A DNA stretch of 56,014 nucleotides from Deltaproteobacteria bacterium (lineage in GTDB: Bacteria > Desulfobacterota > Desulfuromonadia > Desulfuromonadales > JAAYDE01): assembly GCA_016934985.1 (NCBI GenBank), contig JAFGRU010000048.1, positions 1 to 56,014 on the forward strand. Reading direction: 5' to 3'. Made by a program: the position numbers and the translations under genes. The first letter of the stretch is position 1. Each line of letters starts with the position of its first letter. The notes beneath the pieces were generated by a model. It searched no databases and had not been told where the DNA came from. It saw only the letters and a program-made list of their open reading frames with translations. Shown piece by piece: positions 43,549 to 51,909 of the stretch.

Positions 43549-45606
43549 TTACTTCATCTTTTTCTTCTTTCGGTTGAGCCAGGCTGCCAGTCCGACAAAG
43601 AGACCTCCGACAGGACCGGAGCCGATATTGGGTGAAGGCAATCCCTTGAACATGCCGCCCTTGCTGTCGTTGTCGACCCGGTAGTTTTTCACCGGCGTTG
43701 CCGCCCGGGTTGCCTGCGCTTTGCGTTCGGTTTCGACCCTGCGGGCATTTTTACGTTCGATCTTTTCGGTTTCAAAAACCTCGTCGCGGACCACGACCAT
43801 GGAGGTGTAATCGGTCACCAGGGAATAGCTGGTCCCGAGATCGACAATTTTGCCGCGCAGAGTTTCGGTTTCACCCCTTTCCCGCACTTCCTGCATCAGT
43901 TCATCAACCCTGGAAAGGGCCCAGAGGCGTTCCAGTTCGGGGTTGTCACGGTCCACTTCGGGGAGAACGGCAGCCGTTTCCCAGGTCTTGTCCTGACCGG
44001 AAATCTTGCCTTTCAACTCAACCCTGACCTCGCCATCGCCTGCGTAGCGGCCGAACATGACCAGCTGCTGGCCAAGGTAGAGGTTGCCTGGTTGAACAGG
44101 TGTCAGGTCTTTAACTCGCTCACCTTTGATTTTCAGCTCTACATCGTGGAGACACTCGTGGAGGACTTTGGCTTTTGCCTGCAACAGTCGCCCGGTAATA
44201 TCGTCGGCATCGGAGATGTTCATGGCAAAGCCGCTGGAATCTTTGGCGAGACGGTCAAGAAGGGGCTGATTGGCATTGTTGCCGATGACAAAGGTGAAGA
44301 GGCGCATATCGTACTGGCGCAAAAGCTCTATAAATCTGGCATGTTCCGTGGGGCCGGTATTGGTCACGCCGTCGGTCACCAGAATTATGCCGGTGGTGCG
44401 ATCGTCATCCAGCCCTTTGTAGCCCTGGTAGAGGCCATCATAAAGGTTGGTCGAACCGCCTGCCGGAAGCGCTTTGATACGGTCGCTCCATTGGCGGGTA
44501 TTCTCAGGGGTTGCCTGAACAAAGCCGTTGGTGACATCAGTAGCAGTATTGTTGAAGGTGATGATGCGGAAGCGGTCATTGCCGGACATTTTGTCCAGGG
44601 TACGGCATACGCCATCGGCCAGGGTCGCGATCTTGTGGCCCTGCATACTCCCCGACACGTCGAGGATGAAGACCCAGTCGCTTCCTTCCTGAATTTTTTT
44701 CAGGTCGGCCGCAGGAGTGACAACAACCATGAAGGTTCCATCTTCATTGTCACTGTTGCGAAAAGGGATAAGCTCGACCCGGCCCGGCACGCTATCGTCG
44801 AGACGGTAGTAAAAAACGATGTCCTGGTTGAGGTTCAGGCCTTCCGGCTTGTCAATGAGGATGTCCCAGGTTTCTTCACCGCCCTGCTCTTCTCCGTTGC
44901 CGCTGATCTTTTGAACGGACGCATCGTTCTGAAATGCGGGAAGACGGACATCCTTAAGGGGAAAGGCCGATTTGAGCTGCAGATGAAACGAGAACGCGCC
45001 CTTCACCTGGTCGTCGACACTCCAGAAAGCGATACGTTCCTCATCGACATTGCCCTCTGCCAGAGGATAGAGGTAACGCCCGATATTGAGGTCGATCTCC
45101 AGGGGCTGATAGTAAACCAGCCGCACCCTGGTTTCACCGCCCGCCGGGACCTTGCCGACAGAGATGTCGAATGTTTTGAAATCATTCTTCTCAGCCAGGG
45201 CCGTTTCATTGCCTTTGGCCTTCTGATCTTCGTAAATCTTGCGCGCCCTCTCCTTTTCTACAACCTCGCCCAGGGTCTCGACTCCGTCGATCCAGAGGGA
45301 AACCTCCGAAAGGCTGGACTGTTTGGGTAATGGAAAAGAATAGATGGCTTCCAAGTCATTGTCGCCCTGATTGGAGAAAACCTGGTCAACCTCGGTTCTG
45401 GCGAAACCGTTGTTGATGGTGACATCGACTTTGTGGGATTTAATGGAAACTGGGACATCGCCACCGTTGACAGCCTTCAGCAATCCCGCCGCCATCCCTT
45501 TCCCGGGAAGGCATAAAAAACCGCTGAGCAGCGCCACAAACATGGCAATAAACAGATGGAGTTTCTTTCCTGCAGCAAAACCTGAAATATGATTTGTTTT
45601 TGACAT
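43549..45606 (-). CDS. VIT/VWA-domain surface protein with C-terminal sorting-type tail
   Basis: The start is the ATG at 45606 with AAAGGAGAG just upstream; the longer frame begins inside that site. The 685-residue product has a signal peptide (about 12-38), a VIT domain (about 45-175, VTINNGFARTEVDQVFSNQG), and a VWA domain (about 310-480) with the metal-ion site DVSGSMQG. A beta-rich region follows, then a tail with LPSPNIGSGPVGG, a hydrophobic segment (LFVGLAAWL) and RKKKK. That tripartite end resembles LPXTG-like or GlyGly-CTERM sorting signals. The VIT/VWA family includes sortase-target proteins of marine proteobacteria. A sigma-54 promoter precedes it, and a rhombosortase-like gene lies downstream. 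It probably ends up on the cell surface. Confidence 0.9.
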   Translation of the reverse strand: MSKTNHISGFAAGKKLHLFIAMFVALLSGFLCLPGKGMAAGLLKAVNGGDVPVSIKSHKVDVTINNGFARTEVDQVFSNQGDNDLEAIYSFPLPKQSSLSEVSLWIDGVETLGEVVEKERARKIYEDQKAKGNETALAEKNDFKTFDISVGKVPAGGETRVRLVYYQPLEIDLNIGRYLYPLAEGNVDEERIAFWSVDDQVKGAFSFHLQLKSAFPLKDVRLPAFQNDASVQKISGNGEEQGGEETWDILIDKPEGLNLNQDIVFYYRLDDSVPGRVELIPFRNSDNEDGTFMVVVTPAADLKKIQEGSDWVFILDVSGSMQGHKIATLADGVCRTLDKMSGNDRFRIITFNNTATDVTNGFVQATPENTRQWSDRIKALPAGGSTNLYDGLYQGYKGLDDDRTTGIILVTDGVTNTGPTEHARFIELLRQYDMRLFTFVIGNNANQPLLDRLAKDSSGFAMNISDADDITGRLLQAKAKVLHECLHDVELKIKGERVKDLTPVQPGNLYLGQQLVMFGRYAGDGEVRVELKGKISGQDKTWETAAVLPEVDRDNPELERLWALSRVDELMQEVRERGETETLRGKIVDLGTSYSLVTDYTSMVVVRDEVFETEKIERKNARRVETERKAQATRAATPVKNYRVDNDSKGGMFKGLPSPNIGSGPVGGLFVGLAAWLNRKKKKMK

Positions 45607-45668
45607 GGCAAACTCTCCTTTCAATGTTCCATCGAGATATCAAGCTTCATTTCCTGATGGAATTTAAA

Positions 45669-45684
45669 GGCAGAGTTTGTGCCA
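45669..45684 (-). promoter_or_regulatory. Sigma-54 promoter of the VIT/VWA gene
   Basis: On the minus strand TGGCACAAACTCTGCC keeps the invariant GG and GC at exactly 10-bp separation and matches most of the TGGCACG-N4-TTGC consensus. Transcription would begin near 45658, about 50 bp before the start codon. A sigma-54 activator gene is encoded divergently 120 bp away. Confidence 0.75.
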
Positions 45685-45803
45685 CTATTAAAAATATATT
45701 TAAATATCTGGTTTTATTGTGAAAATTTGATTCTTAAAGATTGCTTTACCTCAATAAATTTTATTGTTTGACATGGATTGCATACATCATATACATTTTT
45801 TAC

Positions 45804-47285
45804 ATGGAAAAAACACTTCAACTCACTGGTACACAAAGAGATTTTTTTATCACCCTGGATCGCACCGCTTTCTGCAACCCTTTCAGCGACCTCCGCTTTG
45901 AACTGGACCTGCGCCTTGCGGAAGCCGACCGCAACCTTGATCGTAGCCAGATTACCCGGCAGGCTTTTGCCAAAGTCAAAACACATCTCGCCGCCCTGGG
46001 TTCGAAAGGCAGGGTCAAATTTTCCGATTTCACCCCCGCTGATGCCGCTATTCTGCGCACCGCCTTTCTTTTTGATATCTATCACGATTTTATTGACGAA
46101 TTCGACGCCCACATCCGTAAGCAACTTGCCGGTGGAGAGCGCCCCGTGACGCTCCCCTTTGCGGCAAAAGCCATGGCGGCACTGCTGGAGAGAGGCTTCT
46201 CAGAAACGGAGGCCTGCCGCTACATGGCGTTCTTTTTCCAGTTGCGCCGCTCGTTCTTCTTCATCAACCGCAATCTGGTCGGCAATTGCCCTTCCATGAA
46301 CACCTTGCGCTGCCGTCTCTGGAACAACATTTTCACCCACGACACCAAGTGGTTCGAACACCACCTCTGGGATCGCATGGAGGATTTTTCCACCCTGCTG
46401 TTGGGAGAAACGGGGACCGGCAAGGGCGCCGCAGCCGCGGCTATAGGGCGCTCCGGGCACATCCCTTTCGACCACAAAAGCGGAAAGTTCAGGGAAAGCT
46501 TCAACCGTAATTTCATCGCACGGAATCTATCGCAGTTTCCGGAAACCCTCATTGAATCGGAATTATTCGGCCACAAGAAAGGCGCCTTTACCGGAGCCGT
46601 CAGCGACTACCGGGGCGTTTTCGCCGAGTGCAGCCCCCACGGCTCCATTTTCCTCGACGAAATCGGCGACCTCGCGGCGCCGGTCCAGATCAAGCTTTTG
46701 CAAATTCTCCAGGAGCGGGTCTTTTCTCCCGTCGGCAGCCACGAACAGTTGCGCTTCAGCGGCCGCGTCATCGCGGCAACAAACCGTCCTATCCAAAAAC
46801 TGCGCAAGGAAGGCATGTTCCGCGACGACTTCTTTTACCGCCTCTGCTCTGATGTCATCGAGGTTCCGAGCCTCCACCAGCGCACGCGGGAAAACCCCAA
46901 TGAGACGTCCATTCTCCTTAAACGCGTCATCGAACGCATAACCGGCAACTGCCAGCCGGAGCTGGTGCGGACCATAAGAGGCATTCTTAACGAGCACCCC
47001 GGCCCCGACTATTCCTGGCCGGGGAACGTCCGGGAGCTGGAACAGGCCGTCCGCAGAATTCTTCTCTGCGGCCGCTACGAGGGAGAAATCCGGGAGGCGG
47101 CACCTGATCTGGGGGATGCTTTAAAAGAGAGAATTGCAGAAGGGAAAATGACCGCCCAGGAAGTCCTGGCCGGGTATTGCGGAATGCTCTACCGACACCA
47201 CGGCACTTTTGAGCAGGTGGCCAGAATTACCGGCCTCGACCGCCGCACGGCAAAAAAATACGTGTTATCCGGCGATCAGGAATGA
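45804..47285 (+). CDS. Sigma-54-dependent transcriptional activator (AAA+ enhancer-binding protein)
   Basis: I place the start at the ATG at 45804; a TTG 63 bp upstream would add an unlikely Tyr/Ile-rich segment. The product is 493 residues. The first 180 residues form an unidentified sensory domain (FFITLDRTAFCNPFSDLRFE ...), not a receiver or a PAS I recognise. The AAA+ domain follows with Walker A GETGTGKG, the sigma-54 contact loop GAFTGA, GSIFLDEIGD and the arginine finger segment FRDDFFYRL. A Fis-type HTH ends the protein (VARITGLDRRTAKKYV). It probably activates the divergent sigma-54 promoter of the VIT/VWA gene. The effector is unknown. Confidence 0.92.
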   Translation: MEKTLQLTGTQRDFFITLDRTAFCNPFSDLRFELDLRLAEADRNLDRSQITRQAFAKVKTHLAALGSKGRVKFSDFTPADAAILRTAFLFDIYHDFIDEFDAHIRKQLAGGERPVTLPFAAKAMAALLERGFSETEACRYMAFFFQLRRSFFFINRNLVGNCPSMNTLRCRLWNNIFTHDTKWFEHHLWDRMEDFSTLLLGETGTGKGAAAAAIGRSGHIPFDHKSGKFRESFNRNFIARNLSQFPETLIESELFGHKKGAFTGAVSDYRGVFAECSPHGSIFLDEIGDLAAPVQIKLLQILQERVFSPVGSHEQLRFSGRVIAATNRPIQKLRKEGMFRDDFFYRLCSDVIEVPSLHQRTRENPNETSILLKRVIERITGNCQPELVRTIRGILNEHPGPDYSWPGNVRELEQAVRRILLCGRYEGEIREAAPDLGDALKERIAEGKMTAQEVLAGYCGMLYRHHGTFEQVARITGLDRRTAKKYVLSGDQE

Positions 47286-47471
47286 GCTTTGAACCGACCG
47301 GATAAACAAAAAGGTTTACGGATTTTTCTCTTTTCCCGTAAAATCCCAATTAGAACCCGTAAGCAATCTTTCTCTCTCGTATCAATATCACTAAATGTTT
47401 ATATAGAACAGAACCGTTGCAGTTCCGATTACCAGGAACATATAACCACGCTGAAGAAGACTTTAAGTTAA
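47286..47471 (+). other. Intergenic space before the transglycosylase gene
   Basis: This 186-bp stretch holds an imperfect TTTACGG/CCCGTAAA hairpin and a GAAC/GTTC hairpin. A 60-codon frame here has no start signal that I trust. Promoter elements for the transglycosylase may lie here but are not distinct. Confidence 0.4.
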
Positions 47472-48044
47472 ATGAAAAAACACATCGTTGTCATCTTTTT
47501 ACTCTTAATTCCCTGTATTTCTTTCGGATTTGAAAGATTCAATCAGGTGGTGGAGTACGACCCCCATTTTTTAAAATACACCAAACGATATTTTGGAGCG
47601 GGATTCGACTGGCGGTACTTTAAAGCCCAGGCGATTGCGGAATCTCACCTGAAATCCGACGCGGTTTCACAGGTGGGGGCAAAAGGGGTCATGCAGATCA
47701 TGCCCCGAACCTTTGCCGAAATTAAAACAAAAAATCCTGAGATAAAAGGGACGGCAAACAGCCCCCGGTGGAACATCGCGGCAGGAATCTATTATGACCG
47801 CAAGATATGGCGGACATTTAAAGCAAAGCGGCCTTTCCAGGACAAACTGTCCTTTATGTTTGGGGCTTATAACGCTGGAAAGGGAAATGTCATCAAGGCA
47901 CAACGCATTTCAAAAAGACAGGGGAAAAACCCAAACCTCTGGGAATCCATCGAAACGACCCTTCCCAGGGTTACAGGCAGGAACAGCAACGAAACCATTG
48001 AATATGTGAAAAAGATAAACCATATCAAGGAGGTTCTCAAATAA
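47472..48044 (+). CDS. Exported lytic transglycosylase (SLT domain)
   Basis: This 190-residue protein has a signal peptide (MKKHIVVIFLLLIPCISFG) and a single SLT lysozyme-like domain: AIAESHLKSDAVSQVGAKGV with the catalytic Glu of AES, then MQIMP, FMFGAYNAGKGNV and the C-terminal ETIEYVKKI. It cleaves peptidoglycan in the periplasm. The ATG at 47472 has only a weak ribosome-binding site. The stop codon overlaps the DUF350 start (TAATG), and the AGGAGG for that gene lies inside this one. A role in making room for an envelope structure is possible but not shown. Confidence 0.92.
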   Translation: MKKHIVVIFLLLIPCISFGFERFNQVVEYDPHFLKYTKRYFGAGFDWRYFKAQAIAESHLKSDAVSQVGAKGVMQIMPRTFAEIKTKNPEIKGTANSPRWNIAAGIYYDRKIWRTFKAKRPFQDKLSFMFGAYNAGKGNVIKAQRISKRQGKNPNLWESIETTLPRVTGRNSNETIEYVKKINHIKEVLK

Positions 48045-48268
48045 TGGAGGTTTCTATTATTCTTCTCAATTTTCTTTATGCTGTGGGCGGAGCGGCACTT
48101 ACCATTACTTTTATGCTTCTGGGATATAAAATTTTCGACAAATTAACCCCATTCAGCACGTCGGAAGAGCTGGCCAAAAAGAACACGGCCGTTGGCATCG
48201 TTGTCGGTTCTATTTTTATCGGGCTTGGGATTGCAATAGGGCTCGTCATTGGAATGGGGCTCAACTGA
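48044..48268 (+). CDS. DUF350-like small membrane protein
   Basis: This 74-residue protein has two transmembrane helices (about 8-29 and 48-72, GIVVGSIFIGLGIAIGLVIG) joined by a polar loop (FDKLTPFSTSEELAKKNTAVG). This matches one repeat of the DUF350 family, whose members have unknown function. It is coupled to the lytic transglycosylase by a 1-base overlap. Confidence 0.8.
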   Translation: MEVSIILLNFLYAVGGAALTITFMLLGYKIFDKLTPFSTSEELAKKNTAVGIVVGSIFIGLGIAIGLVIGMGLN

Positions 48269-48420
48269 TTATTGACCAAATCAGGGGGAAAGTGTTCTGA
48301 ACCTATTGATTGTAATTATGAAATAACTCCGTTCCCTTTTTTCCGCTATAACAAAAATTGTTTTGGGAAAAGGATGTTTACTCTTTAGTTTGCAGAAACC
48401 CACCCAAAAAATTTGGTTCA

Positions 48421-48457
48421 AAAAAAATACCGGAAGCATTCGCTTTCCGGTATTTTT
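48421..48457. terminator. Intrinsic terminator after the Cache-like gene
   Basis: AATACCGGAA and TTTCCGGTATT form a stem with A and T runs at both ends, so it can act in either direction. It lies about 50 bp beyond the stop of the minus-strand periplasmic protein and also faces the plus-strand DUF350 gene. Confidence 0.85.
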
Positions 48458-48505
48458 CTGAGATGGTTTAATTGAGAAAGGCCAAACCTACAATTTTTTT
48501 ATCTT

Positions 48506-49057
48506 TTAAGGGACAAGATCAACATCAACGCCAATGGTCATGGTGCCTACATGGGTCTGACCGTCTACAACAGGAACTGAAACCTGGGAAATTGTTTTTC
48601 CTTCATCATCTTTAGGGTCAGCGACGAGAACACCCTTGTTAAAAACTTTGGTGAACTTGTCTTCGTCGCCCTGCCAATAATCACTTGTTGGGCCGGTTTG
48701 ACAGACGTTTGCCCCTTGATTGTCGGTTACAAAGATTTCGGTGATAAAAGCATTTTGCTCCATTAAGTTATAAAGCTGCTTGGCACAGTCATTCGACATT
48801 AAACCGGGCATTAAAGCGGGTGTTCCCCCGGTCCCTTGGTCGTCTATCCACCGGTTATCTATCTTCTTGATCTCCTTCATGGTTTTGCCCTCGGCATTTT
48901 GGGCATTTACCGCTTTGACCACTTCAGCATCCATTCCCAGTGCTGCCAGCTGTGAATTAGCCAGATCAATCACTTTTTGAGGAGCCGGTCCGGCAAAGGC
49001 AACGGCGGAACTCATCAGTACAAATACTAATGCTGAAAAAAATGCTACCTTCCTCAT
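48506..49057 (-). CDS. Stand-alone periplasmic Cache/PDC-like protein
   Basis: This 183-residue protein has a signal peptide (residues 1-22, ending AVAFAG) followed by one domain. Its C-terminal part (ITEIFVTDNQGANVCQTGPT, SDYWQGDEDKF, VSVPVVDGQTHVGTMTIGVD) matches the pattern of single Cache ligand-binding domains found in chemoreceptors and kinases. There is no transmembrane or signalling domain, so it is a free periplasmic binding protein. Two cysteines occur in the mature chain. AGGAGA precedes the ATG. No partner receptor is adjacent. Confidence 0.82.
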   Translation of the reverse strand: MRKVAFFSALVFVLMSSAVAFAGPAPQKVIDLANSQLAALGMDAEVVKAVNAQNAEGKTMKEIKKIDNRWIDDQGTGGTPALMPGLMSNDCAKQLYNLMEQNAFITEIFVTDNQGANVCQTGPTSDYWQGDEDKFTKVFNKGVLVADPKDDEGKTISQVSVPVVDGQTHVGTMTIGVDVDLVP

Positions 49058-49583
49058 ACTTTCTCCTGTGAAAAAAATAAATTAAGGGTAAATCTATGGA
49101 TTCTTTGGAAAATGTTTTACTAAAGCATTGACTTATCGCAGTTTTTCCTCCTTTCTCTCTGACCACCTCTTTTCACACAAATCTCATTTCAGGCACAGTA
49201 AAAAACCGCTAGACGGACTTCTGCAAAAGAACCAATCCGTAAACTCATGTCCTTAATCTATACAATTTTCAGCTTCTTCCGAAGTTTTTGGAGAAGGGCT
49301 TCTCCCAAAAGGAAAGAAAGTCGGGAAGTGATCTTCATTTTACCATAATTCGGAAAAAAAACATTTTAAAAATAATTTTGTCATTTATTTCAAAAAATTT
49401 TGAACACCCCATAATTTTCAGTTAGTGAGGCGGGCCGACACGCCGATCCATTTCGCGAGAAGCCTGCGCAAGAGAGCGGCTTTTCTCAAGCATGCAAGAT
49501 GATTCCCTGGAAAGCACCCCAGCCCTTCTCAAAAAAAGAGGGCATAGCTTTTCCTTTCCAACCCTTGGATTTGTCACAATGAA
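49058..49583. other. Intergenic region of about 525 bp
   Basis: No supported gene. On the minus strand I see a hairpin GAGAAAAGCC/GGCTTCTC (about 49455-49490), a TTTTGGAGAA/TTCTCCCAAAA hairpin at 49285-49310, and AT-rich flanks. The near part likely holds the promoter of the Cache-like gene and the far part the 3' end of the Mrp transcript. Confidence 0.45.
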
Positions 49584-50633
49584 TTAAGGGTGGTCAACCT
49601 CTTCCAAAATTTTCCGGGCAATGTTTTGAAAGATATGCCCAGTTTCGGAATCAGGCGCCGATACCATCAGAGGTGTCCCCGAGTCCCCCCCTAGCCCTAT
49701 TTTGAGTTCGATGGGAACAGCCCCCAACAAAGGCAAGCCAGATTCTTCACTCAGCTTGGCCCCACCTCCTCCACCAAAGATTTCAATCGGTTCGGAAGTG
49801 TGGCCACACATGAAATAGGACATATTTTCAACCAAACCAACAATATTGAGGTTGAATTCCTTGAAAAGGTCAATAGCCCGCCGCACATCGGCCAGAGCAA
49901 CCTCCTGTGGTGTCGTCACCATCAACACCGAGCCTTTGGGAATGGCCTGGGCGACAGTGATCGACGGATCTCCCGTGCCGGGCGGTAAATCCACCACCAG
50001 GAAATCGAGTTCTCCCCACAAAACCTGTCCCAGCAACTGCCGAATCGCCTTGCCCACCATGGGGCCGCGCCAGATAAAAGCCTGCTTCTCACTACTGGCA
50101 ATCATGCCAAGAGAAATGATCCGGAGGTCAAATTTTTCGACAGGAATCATCATGTTGTTTTCCCAGGCCGGGTGTTCCTTGAGATCAAGCATTACCGGCA
50201 CGCTGGGCCCGTAAACATCCGCATCCAAAAGCCCGATCCGCCTGCCCTCACGGGCCAGGGCAAGCGCAATATTTATCGCCAGGGTGGTCTTGCCCACCCC
50301 GCCCTTGCCGCTTGCAACGGCCAGAAGGTTTTTTACTCTCTTGAGTCCAGTCAGGGCCTGGGCCGGGAACAATTGCTCCAGATCCGTCTGGCTCATTGCG
50401 GTCAGATGTACTTCGATGCTCGAAACCCCGGGCAGGTGGCCCAGAACCTTCCTGATCTCGGCGACCAGTGAATCCTTTTTCGGGCCTTTCAGGATATTGA
50501 GCGCCAATGTCAATGTAACCCGGTCATCTTCAACGGAAATATCGCGAATCATTCCGAGGTCCACCAGGCTTTTCCTTAACTCAGGATCCTTTACAACCTT
50601 GACCGCTTCTCTGATTTGTTGCTCGGAAATCAT
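49584..50633 (-). CDS. Mrp/NBP35-family P-loop ATPase with N-terminal MIP18 domain
   Basis: This 349-residue protein has an N-terminal MIP18/DUF59 domain (1-85), then a ParA-like ATPase with GKGGVGKTT (about residue 109), LLDADVYGPSVP and DLPPGTGD. Family members carry or insert Fe-S clusters. In this copy the usual CxxC cluster motif of the C-terminal part is reduced to one Cys (NMSYFMCGHTSEP), which may matter for cluster binding. It lies at the end of a cluster with NifX-like and metal-transport genes, so a role in metal-cofactor handling is likely. Confidence 0.93.
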   Translation of the reverse strand: MISEQQIREAVKVVKDPELRKSLVDLGMIRDISVEDDRVTLTLALNILKGPKKDSLVAEIRKVLGHLPGVSSIEVHLTAMSQTDLEQLFPAQALTGLKRVKNLLAVASGKGGVGKTTLAINIALALAREGRRIGLLDADVYGPSVPVMLDLKEHPAWENNMMIPVEKFDLRIISLGMIASSEKQAFIWRGPMVGKAIRQLLGQVLWGELDFLVVDLPPGTGDPSITVAQAIPKGSVLMVTTPQEVALADVRRAIDLFKEFNLNIVGLVENMSYFMCGHTSEPIEIFGGGGGAKLSEESGLPLLGAVPIELKIGLGGDSGTPLMVSAPDSETGHIFQNIARKILEEVDHP

Positions 50634-50678
50634 GATTTTCCCCTTTCACCTTCTAAATAGGTAGAACTGCAACCCTTT

Positions 50679-51905
50679 TTACTGAACCTGTCGATCGTTC
50701 GCTAATCGGGCATCGGGGAAGGTCTTCTCCATTTCAGCCATGACTTGTGAATACGCTGCATTTGCATCGGTTTCCGAAACCAAAATGATCTCCACCCCGG
50801 CATTGCCGAGAACATAACCCGGTCCCATTTCGCTGATATCCTTGCGAACAATCATGATGTCCAGTCCCTGTTCCAGAAGCCAGTTGGCGACCTTTATCCC
50901 CTTGCCTTTTTCTTCATGTACCCAAGGATTGGCAAGAATGGAATCCTGCCCGTCAGGTTTCTCTTTAAACATGGAAACAAGACGGAAATAGGGCGCTTCG
51001 CCAAAATGCTCCGAAATCGTTTGCCGATCTTCGCATAAAGGAACGCCAACCTTCAGGGTCATTTTGCAGCGGGGGCCGTAATGAATCGAAACATGGTCCA
51101 CGTTGTCGAGGCCTTTCCTGATACGCCCTTTTATCTCTTCTGTCACCCGATGCCCTTTTTCCAGGTCTTTGACGCGCAAGTTCAGGTCCAGTTCGACAAA
51201 TTTGTATCTTCCGGCGTTTCTGGCCCGAAGATCGTTGATCTTAACCACCCTCGGATCAGTCTCGACAATTTTGCGAATACGATTGAGACTTTCATAGTCG
51301 AGGGAGGCGTCGAGCAGAACCCGGACAGCGTCCATGGCAATTCCGAAGCCGGCCCTGCCGATGAATAGGACCACGACAAGGGCGGCATAACGGTCCACGG
51401 CAAGACCGAAAGCGGACCCCAAAAGTGAAGCGAGGATCACAAACGAGGAAAGCATGTCGGTCCATATGTGGCGTGCATCGGCCACCAGGCTGGGGGAACC
51501 GGTTTCCTGGCCCTTCTTGAGTTCGTAACGGGAAAAGGACCAGGTAATGAGGATTGTCACACCGATGCCGCAGGCGGCAAGGGGGATATTCTCCGGAAGT
51601 AGTCTGGACGTACCCAGGAAAATCTCTTTGACGATTTCGTAGGCAGCCAGAAAGATCAGGAAGGAAGTTCCCAGAGCCACCAGATTTTCCACCTTGTAAA
51701 GTCCGTAAGGGAAGCTGCTGATTCGACGCTTGGAAGTTTTGATGCCAAGCAGTATTACACCTGACGAAATCACATCGGAAAGCGAGTGGATGGCGTCCGC
51801 CTTGATAGCCAGGCTTCCGGACAAAACAGCCAAGAGCGTTTTTATGCCGACTAAGCTCAAGTTCGTCAAAATAGAGAGCAATGCGGTTTTTTCGGAGACT
51901 TCCAT
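50679..51905 (-). CDS. Cation diffusion facilitator fused to a NifX-like domain
   Basis: The first 205 of 408 residues form a six-helix CDF transporter with the metal-site motifs KADAIHSLSDVI and VADARHIWTDMLS. The cytoplasmic dimer domain follows (about 210-295, KINDLRARNAGRYKFVELDL). The C-terminal 110 residues (RQTISEHFGEAPYFRLV ...) are a NifX/dinitrogenase iron-molybdenum cofactor-like domain, an unusual addition to a transporter. It should export divalent metal from the cytoplasm. It starts 4 bp after the ArsP_2-type gene. Confidence 0.92.
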   Translation of the reverse strand: MEVSEKTALLSILTNLSLVGIKTLLAVLSGSLAIKADAIHSLSDVISSGVILLGIKTSKRRISSFPYGLYKVENLVALGTSFLIFLAAYEIVKEIFLGTSRLLPENIPLAACGIGVTILITWSFSRYELKKGQETGSPSLVADARHIWTDMLSSFVILASLLGSAFGLAVDRYAALVVVLFIGRAGFGIAMDAVRVLLDASLDYESLNRIRKIVETDPRVVKINDLRARNAGRYKFVELDLNLRVKDLEKGHRVTEEIKGRIRKGLDNVDHVSIHYGPRCKMTLKVGVPLCEDRQTISEHFGEAPYFRLVSMFKEKPDGQDSILANPWVHEEKGKGIKVANWLLEQGLDIMIVRKDISEMGPGYVLGNAGVEIILVSETDANAAYSQVMAEMEKTFPDARLANDRQVQ

Positions 51906-51909
51906 AACC

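Noticed and set aside
47289-47471. 60-codon plus-strand frame between the sigma-54 activator and the transglycosylase
   Set aside because: There is no ribosome-binding site and the composition is biased, with no similarity to a known protein.
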